DNA of 64,000 bases from Agelas oroides (taxonomy: Eukaryota > Porifera > Demospongiae > Agelasida > Agelasidae): assembly GCA_949130485.1 (NCBI GenBank), contig OX422184.1:11167996-11231995 (forward strand), read 5' to 3'. A program made the translations under genes and the position numbers. The notes beneath the pieces were generated by a model that had not been told where the DNA came from, did not search any database, and was given only the letters and a program-made list of their open reading frames with translations. Below are positions 43,255-53,162 of the stretch, one piece after another (position 1 is the stretch's first letter; each line of letters begins with the position of its first letter).

Positions 43255-43600
43255 ATGAAGTTATCTTCAAGCTTGAGTGTCCCTAACCAGCTCCTGTTTC
43301 GGTGTTCAAAGCCGAGGGATTATATCCCACTGCTCAATAACAGCATAGCTGACAAGGCTGTAGCTATTCGACCAGATTGTTGCCAGGTGGCTGACAATCC
43401 AGCCTGCCATGCTGGCAGGTTGAGAAGCCAGGTTGCCACTGCCACCTCGGGAAAGAGTGAGATGCTGTTGGGGAAGTGTGCTCACATCCAATCACATTGT
43501 GGCATCACTGTTGCACCACAGCCTTTGTTGGAGGAGATGGCAGATCTAGACAGGGGAGATCAGCACCTTAAGGCATGTGATGGCTCTGAATATATGTGTA

Positions 43601-44065
43601 CAATGGAACCCCTCTAAGGTGGACACCATTGGGAGTTAACATTTTGTCCCTTATAGCAATGTCTCCCTAACTCAGGGGCTTATGGTACATTTCCGGTAGG
43701 CGTGGTAATTCATAATCAGGCTGTTGAACACAGTGTGGCCATGTTTTCAGAGCTTTCCCTCACTGTACGCTGGCATGGAAGGCTAACCAGAGGCTAGTAC
43801 TATGAGTAACAGCGCAAATCTAATGTCAAGTTTTAACTTCAGCAGCGATGGTAGAAATCTTGCAGAAAGGTCAATGAGTGTTTGCTTATTCAGGGTCATT
43901 AAGTATTGTTTGCGTACAGCTAGGAGTGTGAAAACTGTCCGTTATATGGAGTAGTGGGATGTCCGTTACTCAGGGGTTGCAAAGTGAATGGAAGGACAGT
44001 TGGGATTTTTGTAAATGTCTGTCATATAGTAGATGGAGGGGTGTTCATTAAGCGAGGTTCCACTG
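43601..44065. mobile_element. hAT-type MITE, 465 bp, perfect 8-bp TSD
   Basis: The left end CAATGGAACCCCTCTAAGG and the right end (inverse CAGTGGAACCTCGCTTAATG) are flanked by TATGTGTA at 43593-43600 and 44066-44073. An 8-bp duplication and CA[AG]TGGAAC ends fit hAT-type non-autonomous elements. One lone end of this family lies at 61041-61075. Confidence 0.85.
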
Positions 44066-44091
44066 TATGTGTACACAGACCTAGCCTCATT

Positions 44092-44123
44092 GCCAGGCCC
44101 GTTGGCACCTGGGAATGAGGCTA
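44092..44123. repeat. 32-bp TAGCC palindrome
   Basis: TAGCCTCATTGCCAGG pairs with CCTGGGAATGAGGCTA with no spacer beyond GCCC-type bases. It is a collapsed member of the TAGCC family. Confidence 0.8.
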
Positions 44124-44189
44124 CACACACTTGAAAGTATGTGCTTTACGTAATCGTCTCTCTACCTCTCTCTCTCATGCATCCACAAA

Positions 44190-44592
44190 CACACCCACAC
44201 ACTTGGTCATGTACACACATATATACACACATGCAAGCGCACACTCACACAGAGCACACATGCACACACACATACACAATGCACACACATGCAAGCGTAC
44301 ACCCACATGCACACACACACAGTACACACATACAGTGCACACACATGCAAGCGCACACCCACACAGAGCACACATGTACACACACATACAGTGCACACAC
44401 ACATACAGTGCACACACATGCAAGCACACACAGACACATCAAGTGCACACCCACACAGAGCACACATGCACACACACCTACACACACATGCACACACAGA
44501 CACATGCAAGTGCACACCCACACAGAGCACACATGCACACACAGACACATGCAAGTGCACACCCACACAGCACACGCACGCACACACATGAA
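44190..44592. repeat. CA-rich low-complexity array
   Basis: Irregular tandem repeats of ACACATGCAAGCGCACACCC-like units over about 400 bp. Open frames on both strands (His/Thr-rich, Cys/Val-rich) are artefacts. The DUF7869-like coding begins directly after it. Confidence 0.9.
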
Positions 44593-45305
44593 ATCGCGTG
44601 CACATCCAGAAAAGTATTTGACCATCATAATTGATGGAATGGATCAGAGCAAAACAAATGTACCACTATTATTGAAGAAACCAAAGTCTGCACAACACCT
44701 GTATCGATTGCAAACGCACCTTTCTGGTGCTATAATTCATACACATGCACTCTCCACATGAAAAGATCATCTATGCATTTTATGACATCATGCAGTGGCC
44801 ACACGATAGTAATCTCATCCTTCAAGTTCTAAACAACATCTTGCATGATTTTAAGGCTAAGCTACCCGACATCTTGTACCTGCAGTTGGATAACTGTTTC
44901 AGGGAAAACAAAAACCGCTATGTCCTTGGCTACTGTGCACTGCTCGTACAGAGAAAGGTTTTTAAGAAGGTAACATTTGCAGCTTGCTTACATCTAAATG
45001 CACCAATTCTGATGTTTGCTTTCTCTCTGACATAGGTTCGTGTAAATTTTCTGCCAGTAGGCCATACACATGAGGATATAGATCAATTCTTTTACAAAGT
45101 GTCTCACAGACTACACAAGAAGGGAGCTGAAACATTTGAAGGTTTTCTTTCTTACTAACTTACTGACTGACTTCATGTGAATTACTATACTGTTCCTTCT
45201 TTCACTTATACAGACCTGCAAAAGGAGACTGCACTGAGCACCACACCTGAACGAATTGTTGTCATTCTACGTGAGATTCGAGACATCAAAGCTTGGATCA
45301 ACACT

Positions 45306-45420
45306 TAAAAACACCACTACCTTCTTTTCATCAGTAATGCTGTTTGCTGTGAAAAACAGCTCCAGCCGTTCGAGATATGCTGAGATACTCTCAGCTTCGG
45401 GGTGAAACTCACTTAGAAAT
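45306..45420 (-). pseudogene. Gypsy-type gag fragment
   Basis: The minus-strand frame encodes FHPEAESISAYLERLELFFT then NSITDEKKVVVFLS, matching the start of Ty3/Gypsy gag proteins (F.....ES...Y..RL..YF..N.I.D..K...FLS). The match ends exactly where the DUF7869-like exon begins, marking the insertion junction. Confidence 0.6.
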
Positions 45421-46189
45421 GTGCGTGTTGAGAGTGTCATTGCAAGCAAAGATGTCCTCTGGAACTTGGTCTTCAGGGTGCTTTTTGTTCCTGACTGAGA
45501 GGAAAAGAAAGAGATATCAATCACCTTGAGTAGTTTCACTGCATCATGCTCATTGCACAAAGGATCACTGCTCCAGTTTTTGGAGAACATTATAACTTCA
45601 CCTTTCGCATTATTTTGGAACTTGAAGCAATGAGGGGTTGAATGGCCATGGATATCCTCTAACGAAGATTATGCAACAAAAGTATAGATGAAAAATGAGA
45701 CAGAGTCTGATGTGCTTTGTATATAATTATTTTCTCTTTTTTCAGTCAGTGCCTATTGGTGTGCAACATCCTGTTAGTCCTAACTTAAAACTTGGCGGTG
45801 GCAAGGGAACGAGGCTATGTATAGTAATTTGTGCGTACGTGTTTCCGTATACAGTCGACGACGGAGCTAAACCAAAAGCTCACTAAAAGCGTGCCCATAA
45901 GACACTCGATTTGTGTAAATATGCGAACTCATGCACGGCATTGTTCAAGTACTTCAAGTGAGAGAACGGCAATGCTCCCTGATAAACGCGTGCGCAATGT
46001 TTATGATGATGTATACAATGCGGGACGCCACCGCCAATTTTCAATTCCGCCAATATTTTCTTATGCTTGCATGGTTTGGGGCCAAACCGCCAAATTTAAA
46101 GACTGCCAATATTTCCGGCTGTATATAGTAAATCTATTTTACATATTAGTTAGTATGCAAATGCCTACACTGTTAAAATTTATCTGCTG

Positions 46190-46640
46190 TGTAACACCTT
46201 TTGGGGTGCTCAGTCGCAAGTTTAAATAAAACACCCCAAAGGTGTTACCCAGGGTGCATGGCAACACCACTGAGGGTGAGTGTGTGAGAACACCTAAAGG
46301 GTGTTAGGTACCTATACCCAGGAGGGTGTTCCACAACCCCTATGGAGTGTTAGTCAGATGTCCAAGGGGGTGTTACTGTAACCATCAATGTGTTACTGGA
46401 ATCCCTAATTGGGACCCCTTATTGGTGTTACTGGGACCCCTAATTGGTGTTACTGGGACCCCTTATTGGTGTTACTGGGACCCCTTATTGGTGTTACTGG
46501 GACCCCTTATTGGTGTTACTGGGACCCCTTATTGGTGTTACTGGAACCCCTTATTGGTGTTACTGGGACCCCTTATTTGTGTTACTGGGACCCCTTATTG
46601 GTGTTACTGGGACCCCATATTGGTGTTTCTGGAACACTAT
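46190..46640. repeat. 22-bp minisatellite and related GTGTTAC repeats
   Basis: From 46395 to 46630 a 22-bp unit containing GGTGTTACTGGGACCCC repeats about ten to eleven times with few changes. The flanking 46190-46390 holds looser CACCCC/GGGTGTT words. Since 22 is not divisible by three, all three plus frames give the same repeating peptide, which explains the stacked open frames. Confidence 0.9.
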
Positions 46641-46795
46641 AATAGTGGGTCATGTGCTGAGTTTGTTTACATGGTATAATATTTTATAAACAAAGAAGTA
46701 TTTTATAAACAAAGAAAGAAGTATGCTGTTTACTTAACACTCCCCTACAAAAGGGTACTAGCTATATGCATGCATGACTAAGTTATGTATATATA

Positions 46796-47069
46796 CTACA
46801 AAAGATTACATAAGTAACTAAAAGAGGTTGGGAATTTTTCACCCCTACACTCCATTTTAAAATGTAAAAGGAGTCCTCCGAGGAGTTTAGGATAAACTAT
46901 ATTAAAAACAAAGTACGAAGCTAATAACACTTGCATAGAATTAAAAACTGATTTTGTTTGACATACTACTTCTCCCTCTATAACTAAAAACAGAATAGTC
47001 CATCTGCACAATGGCAATATAGGGATAGTTACTGTTCGTTTTGGCTAACTGTTCATCCAGGTCATCTGC
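46796..47069 (-). pseudogene. Second copy of the terminal exon of the 60-63 kb gene
   Basis: After an acceptor CACATTGCAG the exon encodes ADDLDEQLAKTNSNYPYIAI then VQMDYSV. With one frame change it continues EGEVVCQTKSVFNSMQVLLA, SYFVFNIVYPKLLGGLL. It aligns along its length with the exon at 60377-60078. Both copies are followed (in minus sense) by the GTGTTAC minisatellite, so the exon and repeat were copied together. No upstream exons are found beside it. Confidence 0.6.
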
Positions 47070-47284
47070 CTGCAATGTGAAATAAACATTTGTATACATG
47101 TCAGAGGGAGATATATGATATTCATGGTACAGCATGCATGTATGTGTATACATGCATGCTGTATATGTCTGTAGATGCACTACAAAGCTCACCTGCATTT
47201 AAACAATCATTTACAACAGCCCTAACCACACTATAAAGTCTAAAACATGATTCAGAGAAAACTTGGGCAACATACCTGAGGATG

Positions 47285-47440
47285 TTCCATAAGCTTGGGT
47301 GTTATGTGCTAGAAACACCAATTATCACTTCTAACACATTTCCAGGGTGTTGCAAGTGTGTTAAAGCTGTTACCAAACCAATTAGCACCTCTAACACCTT
47401 TTCGGGGGTGTTGCAAGAGTGTTAAATCTGTTACCAAAAC
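47285..47440. repeat. GTGTTA-rich inverted counterpart
   Basis: Words TCTAACAC[AC]TTTC and GGGTGTTGCAAG[AT]GTGTTAAA occur twice. They may be the other end of the unit that carries the 22-bp minisatellite and exon copy. Confidence 0.5.
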
Positions 47441-47480
47441 CAATTCAGACATTGTGCTATATACCAAACAAGCGAAAAGA

Positions 47481-47700
47481 TGCCTAAATTTAGGCAGTGC
47501 ATTGAGTGTGTAGATGCCTAAATTTAGGCAGTGCATTGAGTGTTTAGATGCCTAAATTTAGGCAGTGCATTCAGTGTTTAGATGCCTAAATTTAGGCACT
47601 GCATTCAGTGTTTAGATGCCTAAATTTAGGCACTGCATTCAGTGTTTAGATGCCCAAATTTAGGAAGTGCATTGAGTGTGTAGATGCCTAAATTTAGGCA
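47481..47700. repeat. Seven palindromes at 34-bp spacing
   Basis: The 16-bp palindrome TGCCTAAATTTAGGCA starts at 47481, 47515, 47549, 47583, 47617, 47651 and 47685, separated by an 18-bp spacer of GTGCATT[GC]AGTGT[GT]TAGA type. One unit (47651) has two changes. It lies just before the last DUF7869-like exon. Confidence 0.95.
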
Positions 47701-48138
47701 ACATGCAGCAGTGTTACGAGGTATATTCTTTTATGTTAGATTTGTACTCATTTTTATTTCTAGGTCTATACTGGGCCATACAGGACAAGAAGGCACAACA
47801 TTCTTGAGGTTAAAGACATGTCCGAGCTCTCTGAGGGGCATTTGGTTGCAGTGGAGTGTGAGAACTGCAGCAGTGAGCCACTGCTTGCACGAATTGTGCA
47901 GGTTTTTGATACCAACGTTGACGTTGTGTGGTTAGAAGGTGAATATGGCAAGCCATGGAAGGTGGCACGTCATAGAGATCCACAGAACAGACGAAAGATG
48001 GTGGACTGGAAAGACATACTTCCAAAATCTTGCATCTTACTCTTTGACTTTCAGCTCACCTGCACTAAGCACTTAAGGAAGGCTACTATTGAACACCTTA
48101 GAAGAGCATATTCAGATCTAAGAAATGGACAAGCATGA

Positions 48139-48425
48139 GAAGTTTCACATTTTTTTCATTTCTATACTCTATACTCCACTCGTTTTGTACATTCTCCTAT
48201 GTTCCGAATGAATGTTATCTTATGCCTTGATGCAACTACTCACAACATAGTAGATACAGTGCACAGAGATATGTATGGTATCCTTAGTTTGTTGCTAAAG
48301 AAATGCCACCAATGTACTGACCACATCCAATTAATGTTACCATAAACCAGTACTCCCCCAAAAATCCTGCAAAAGAGAATGGGATACAATAAAAAATAAT
48401 GTGTTAGTCACCCTTCGTTAGCAAC
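48139..48425. other. Short intergenic stretch, nothing seen
   Basis: This is sequence after the TGA/TAG of the DUF7869-like last exon. AATAAA-like words near 48389 could serve as a poly(A) signal. Confidence 0.3.
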
Positions 48426-48704
48426 TTGGTATTTGCGAAGTCTGTACCTGTTGGCAAACGCCTAGGCAAACTCAGTCGTTCCGCCAGTGACAAGTATACG
48501 GGGATTATTGAAAAAACAGGAAGTCAAAACGAAGGCGCATTCCAATGTTCGATTAACGGTACCTCGTCTTCCGGTGAGTTTCTAGAGTCTCTTGCCAACA
48601 AACGAGAAGCTGCATGCGCCTACCTTGCCAGCGGTTTTTTAGACCAGTCGGTCTACTATCGATATCCAACGTTTCAAGCTTTAGACTCTTACCGCTTCGT
48701 GTAG
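48426..48704 (+). CDS. Hypothetical ORF
   Basis: The open frame encodes KRLGKLSRSASDKYTGIIEK then SQNEGAFQCSINGTSSSGEF. It begins without an ATG and could be an internal exon. The region to 49240 has higher CG content than its surroundings. No family is recognised. Confidence 0.25.
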   Translation: MVFAKSVPVGKRLGKLSRSASDKYTGIIEKTGSQNEGAFQCSINGTSSSGEFLESLANKREAACAYLASGFLDQSVYYRYPTFQALDSYRFV

Positions 48705-49041
48705 GGAAGCCGTTGTTTACGAACGGTTCGATCGTACTCTGTGCGAGAGGGGTGCGGTTTAGCTTGGCACGTTTCGTTTCGCCCCCCCTGAGCTACATGA
48801 AGCAGGTACCATTCGAAAGCGCTGGAATCAGGCTACAAAATATGCAGAAACTAAGCGTGTACACGGCACAGGGTCTGAGATACATGCTGTGGTATGCGGA
48901 CCAAAAATTCAGAAACCCCGCATTCGCCACGTGGTGAAAAGATGTCTACCAACGAAGCAAGCGTTCGTAAAAGCACTTGTAACGGTACACAGAATCTCTG
49001 TGCTCTTGCCAAGAGCGTCTGAAACGAAGACTTAAGCCATC

Positions 49042-49242
49042 ATGAGCGGTGGAAAAGTTATTTGCAGTAGTTCCTCCTGCAGTACACACTATCCCTCTGA
49101 GTTCATGTTTGTACAAGGCTTGGGGTCGCAAGTCGCTGAAGGGCTTGAGAAATCGCTTGCTGAAAATCCGAACTTTCATTACATGCCATTATATTATCCT
49201 GACAAGTTTACTATATCGAGTCCGAACTCTGACGTCACATAA
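49042..49242 (+). CDS. Hypothetical small ORF (66 aa)
   Basis: ATG 49042 opens MSGGKVICSSSSCSTHYPSE, then GLGSQVAEGLEKSLAENPNF and PLYYPDKFTISS. An overlapping frame is also open. A TAGCC-type end (GGGGACGAGGCTA, to 49358) follows. It could be a real small protein or element interior, and I cannot tell which. Confidence 0.25.
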   Translation: MSGGKVICSSSSCSTHYPSEFMFVQGLGSQVAEGLEKSLAENPNFHYMPLYYPDKFTISSPNSDVT

Positions 49243-49345
49243 CACGGAAGAATCAGAAAATAGTCCGGAGTCCCCACATCTTGGGGAGATTAAACGCATG
49301 CGCAAACAGTGTGTACCAGGCGCTTCTCCGTTTTTCGCGCGTGCC

Positions 49346-49781
49346 GGGGACGAGGCTAGATCTTGTACACAAAGTGCATAAGCTCCAGGATACTTTAATA
49401 AGTTCTGGCAGTGTACCCAAACATAATGACCAGTGGCGTAGCCAGGACACAGCCGATGGTAGGGCACAGCATGGGCTCACTACGTTTGTGGGAATTTCAG
49501 CACATAACGAAGAAACAAAAGCTGCCCGCGGGATACGAATTACAAGGCTTTATCTGAAATATAATGCACTCTATTACATAGCAACCACATAGTAACGGGC
49601 TAGAAATATATATATATATTTATGTACTCTGTACAGATAGATAATACGGACAGAGGATTAAAAAAAAAAGAAGGTAGGAAAAACAATGAAATCAAATAGC
49701 ACATAAAGAATTATAAGAGTTCTATTAATGTCCAATTGGCATGTTGAGATTGAAGCTGGCGTTTAGGCCTGAAGATGGACC
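49346..49781. other. Lone TAGCC end, then AT-rich spacer
   Basis: GCCGGGGACGAGGCTA ends at 49358 with no matching left end found nearby. An AT dinucleotide run lies at 49605-49620 and a (A)9 near 49662. Confidence 0.5.
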
Positions 49782-49991
49782 TCAGCACGGATGAGGTCCA
49801 GGGGGTGGTCCATCAGGTTGAAGTCCCTGGCTGGCTGGAACATGGAAGGCAGATCTGGGACCTCCGAGGCATGCGATGGCTGAGTCGATCAAGCTGAAAG
49901 CGATCTTACATCTGATGAAGCTGAGGGTGCTACTGTATGGTTGGTTGTGTTTCTCAGAAATGAGACGTGCAAGTCTGTTGAAAGCAACCAT
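49782..49991 (-). pseudogene. C-terminal fragment of a reverse-transcriptase-type element ORF
   Basis: The minus-strand frame encodes FNRLARLISEKHNQPYSSTL, then FIRCKIAFSLIDSAIACLGG. This matches a block following the polymerase in many invertebrate retroelement ORFs (LA.L...K..Q.Y...L...RC...FSL..S.I.C..G.R). Nothing upstream is preserved. Confidence 0.45.
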
Positions 49992-50435
49992 GGCAGATGG
50001 ATCCCAACCTCAACTTGTGGACAGGACCAGAGGAATAAAGGTACCATGCTCCACAAGCAATGCGTGTTAACAAGGTAGGGGGGTGTGGGGGCATGCTCCC
50101 CTAGGAAAAGTTTTTAAAATTAGGCACTCCGAGATTGCTTCTAAGGTCATGTTTGGGCCAAAATGCTACTAGAATCTCCCCACCTGTAGTTTCTGCAGTT
50201 AGTGAAGCCTTTAAAGTGATTGAACCCAGCTGCCTGAAATTACCACCTCAAACGAGCGTTTCGCGCACGTTAGCCCCTCCCCAATTTGCACGCACTCGCC
50301 ATAAAAACTTGAGAAGCCTCAATTCTCTCGCTACTTTGGATGCTTGAAGACTCGAAAAACTCTGAGGAAGGCTTCGTCATAATTTACACATCCTAAGCTA
50401 TGACGAACCGCTGGGAGAGGTTATTCCATAACACG

Positions 50436-50614
50436 TGTGACAGTTTAATGAATGAACTTTGATTAGCTAAAGATCTGTATGCGGCCCCGTTGTCTTTGTA
50501 CTTGTAATAGAGGCGCAGAGGTGCCCGTTTGTTGTGCAATATGTTGTGTAAGGAGTTGGAGTCTCTGTTGAGTTGTGTTCAAGATATATCTCCATAATAA
50601 AGACCACGATTACA
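50436..50614. repeat. 5' LTR of the Ty3/Gypsy element
   Basis: It begins TGTGACAGTTTAATG and ends CACGATTACA, 179 bp. Against the 3' LTR I count seven substitutions and one 4-bp gap. AATAAAG near 50597 is a likely poly(A) signal. CACG precedes it (50432-50435). Confidence 0.9.
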
Positions 50615-50615
50615 C

Positions 50616-50632
50616 TGGCGTAGTCGGCAGGA
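50616..50632 (+). other. Primer-binding-site-like sequence
   Basis: TGGCGTAGTCGGCAGGA lies immediately downstream of the 5' LTR. TGG starts are typical of tRNA-primed sites. The matching tRNA was not determined. Confidence 0.6.
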
Positions 50633-50659
50633 TCCAAACCGCAACATCGATCGACAGTG

Positions 50660-52216
50660 ATGGCAACTAAAGCGATTGTGCTCCCCGACCCGTTCAACGG
50701 GGAAGGATCGTAGAGCGAGTGGAAGTACCATTTTGGGAACGTCGCCCAGCTCAGGTGCATTAAGGCATGACTACTGTACTGTGAGGCAGTGGAAGTCACA
50801 CTGGATTCATACTAAGATCTTGATACTTGGTGAGAGCTTACTTGCCATCAAACTCCATCTAATTATGACATCATTTTTGACCACGCCCACATCCTAAGTG
50901 AAGAGAAAATATGTCGTCGGAAAGATTGCAAAACCCGGAGCAGTTCCCACTAGTGCCGGGGCCTCTACTTTTGCTACAGCCAAGAGCAACAACAGTAGTA
51001 ACTAGATCCCACTGGGGATCCAGAAATTTCTACCTGTAGGGAAAATACAAGAGTTTGTGTCTCACTGATTCAATAAATTTGCATTTTTCGATGACAAATC
51101 ACGCCATAGCTCTTTCAAATCTTCATCCTTTGTGTTCCCCAGGGAGATTCTGTAAGAACATACGACAGTGAAACCAACCAATGCAGTAAACTTGGATTTT
51201 TCGTTGTGAAACTGCTCCGGGTAAGTGTCACTTTCACGAAGGGCAGCACCGAAGTTAACACTTTATAGTGCTGGCTCCGCGACTCAATTGTAGGTGAAGA
51301 CTGTTCTTTTCTACACTGAAATACCCTCCATCGTAGGTGCCAACTAGCGACTTACACACTGGATGGTCGATACTTTGATGACAAACAGGCACTGAACTTA
51401 GCTACATCGATCGCTAGTTTCCGCGGATCAATAATACACTTCCGTAATCTTCTCCGCATTACGTAAAACCATTTAGTCACGCCTTAATGCACCTGAGAGG
51501 TGAACGGGTGGAACGACGCGCAGAAACTCCAGTGGCTGCGGGTTCGCCTAACGGGGCGTGCACAACGAGCGGTCCAACGGGTGGACAGTGGAGCGTCTTT
51601 CTCCGATACTGTTAAGGCGCTCGACGAGAGGTTCGAACCACAGAGTAGGCAGACTCGCTATCAAGCTGAGTTCCAAACTCGGAGGAAGAAGAGAGCGGAG
51701 GGCTGGGCGGAGTTCGCCGATGATTTGAAGATGCTAGCGGACAAGGGCTTCCCCGATCTATCCGAGGAGGCGAAGGAGCAGCTCGCACTACAGACTTACC
51801 TCCAACAGTTGGAACAGCCTCAAATCGCGTTTGGTGTGAAGCAGAGGCGGCCTAAGACACTTGATGAAGCCGTGACCGCGACCATAGAAATGGAGACCTA
51901 TTTGCCAGCGTCGTCCAGAGTGCCAGTGGCGATGTGCGAGCCGGAGGACGAGTCAACAGAACTGGCCACAATCGCTCCTGTCTCCGATACCACGGCGAAG
52001 CTCGCCAGTCTGATCGAGCGACTTGTCGAGCGAGTGGAGAAGCTTGAGCAGCAAGCAGGTCCGAAGATACAGCAACCGGGGGCCAGTTACTCCGCCAGAA
52101 GAGTTTCGCGGGCTAGCAGATCCCGAGCAGCTAGCGGGGCATGTTTGAACTGTGGTGTGCCCGGGCACTTTGCGAGAGACTGTCGCCGGAACCGTCCCTC
52201 CTCGCAGGGAAACTAG
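50660..52216 (+). pseudogene. Gypsy gag, interrupted by stop and MITE
   Basis: ATG 50660 begins the ORF. TAG at 50711-50713 is the first break, and a MITE fills 50750-51497. Removing the MITE and one copy of its AG duplication rejoins the codons in frame. The rest (51500-52216) encodes a capsid-like region (QWLRVRLTGRAQRAVQRV), an acidic middle and one CCHC zinc knuckle (CLNCGVPGHFARDC) near the end. A matrix-free, single-knuckle gag is usual for Ty3/Gypsy. The protease frame overlaps its end in the -1 frame. Confidence 0.85.
50750..51497. mobile_element. 748-bp MITE inside gag
   Basis: Exact 17-bp ends CTCAGGTGCATTAAGGC, extending to about 23 bp with one mismatch. AG is duplicated on both sides (50748-50749, 51498-51499). 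Excision in silico restores the gag reading frame. No ORF of note inside. This insertion postdates the retrotransposon. Confidence 0.9.
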
Positions 52217-52686
52217 GTACACTCGGAGCGTCCGAGGGTGAACACATTAAGGCTCATCACACTAGAATACCCGTTTCCCCTATTACCCCTGCAGGTGGCT
52301 ATCGGATGGCCTGTACCATCAACGGGGTGTTCATACCTTTCCTGTTAGACACGGGAGCAGCTGCAACACTGCTGCGGAAAGATACCTGGGAACGTGTGAA
52401 TGCAGGCAAGCAGCTAAGTTTGCAGACTTACTCAGCAGTGCAGTTAGTTGGGGTGGATGGTTCGCCACTAAAAATTCATGGCTGGGCAACCGTTGACCTG
52501 GGCCTGAAGGGACACAGCCTATACACCGACATTATTGTGGTGAGTCCACTCACTGCAGAGGCTATATTGGGCCTGGACTTCCTGAGGGAGCATCAGGCCC
52601 ATATTGATTTGCCCAACCAACAAATCCACCTGGCTAGCCAAGGAATCTCTCTACCCTTGCAGGCCCCCCACCCCTTCCAGGAGTAA
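52141..52686 (+). pseudogene. Gypsy protease region
   Basis: The -1 frame overlapping the gag end encodes the aspartic protease motif FLLDTGAAATLL and, later, AILGLDFLREH. Protease processes the Gag-Pol precursor. The frame ends at 52686 and a linker frame (52687-53162) follows after a shift, with the ERERFQDLLRSYADVF block that precedes the polymerase. Confidence 0.8.
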
Positions 52687-53162
52687 CTAGCCGGATTGCT
52701 GTGCGAGCTGTTGAAAAACTGGAGATACAACCTCGGTGTGAAGTTGAGTTGATGGCCAGTGTTGACGAGTCAGGAGTCCAGGGGACATGGTTGTTGGAAG
52801 AGTCTACCAGGAAGCACCCATCCGCATCTGTAGCTCGAGCACTTGTGCGGGTTGTGTCCAATCGGGTGCCTGTCCGTCTCCTCAATGCCCGATCCGAGCC
52901 TGTCATCGTTTACGCAGGAATGGAAATTGCAACCCTGGAGCAAGCTGAGATCCCAATTGAGAGGATCCAGACCATAGCAAAGGACTATGAGCCGCACGTT
53001 GACGAGCAAAAGTGGGAGTTGTTGTCCACCTTAGCAGAGGAAGCTGGATCTGACCTGAGCTCAGAAGAGAGAGAGAGGTTTCAAGACCTTCTACGTTCCT
53101 ATGCAGATGTGTTTGCAAGCTCCACCACTGATTATGGACGGACCAGCTGGCTAAGACACTAG

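Larger units (their letters stand above)
44593..48138 (+). pseudogene. DUF7869-like gene, split by insertions
   Basis: Pieces in order: 44593-44969 (YLTIIIDGMDQSKTN, then QWPHDSNLILQVL, YLQLDNCFRENKNR), with one frameshift near 44757. Then 45036-45141 (VRVNFLPVGHTHEDIDQFFY), 45214-45308 (LQKETALSTTPERIVVILRE, stop at 45306) and a last exon 47764-48138 (HNILEVKDMSELSEGHLVAV, then FDFQLTCTKHLRKATIEHLR). Introns 44970-45035 and 45142-45213 are GT..AG and in frame. The DGMDQ, QLDNCFRENKN and VGHTHEDIDQ motifs define DUF7869, an RNase-H-like fold found in element-associated proteins. Between 45309 and 47763 lie a gag fragment, a minisatellite and a foreign exon, so the gene is dead here. Confidence 0.65.

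Noticed and set aside
44131-44634. His/Thr-rich and Cys/Val-rich ORFs
   Set aside because: They come from the CA-rich array, with no splice or family support.
46326-46689. Repetitive Trp/Tyr-rich proteins in three frames
   Set aside because: They follow from the 22-bp minisatellite period.
47481-47700. CRISPR-like array
   Set aside because: Spacers are nearly identical to one another, the repeats are palindromic, and the genome is eukaryotic.
49189-49480. Minus-strand ORFs near the lone TAGCC end
   Set aside because: Two overlapping frames without motif; they cover a repeat end.
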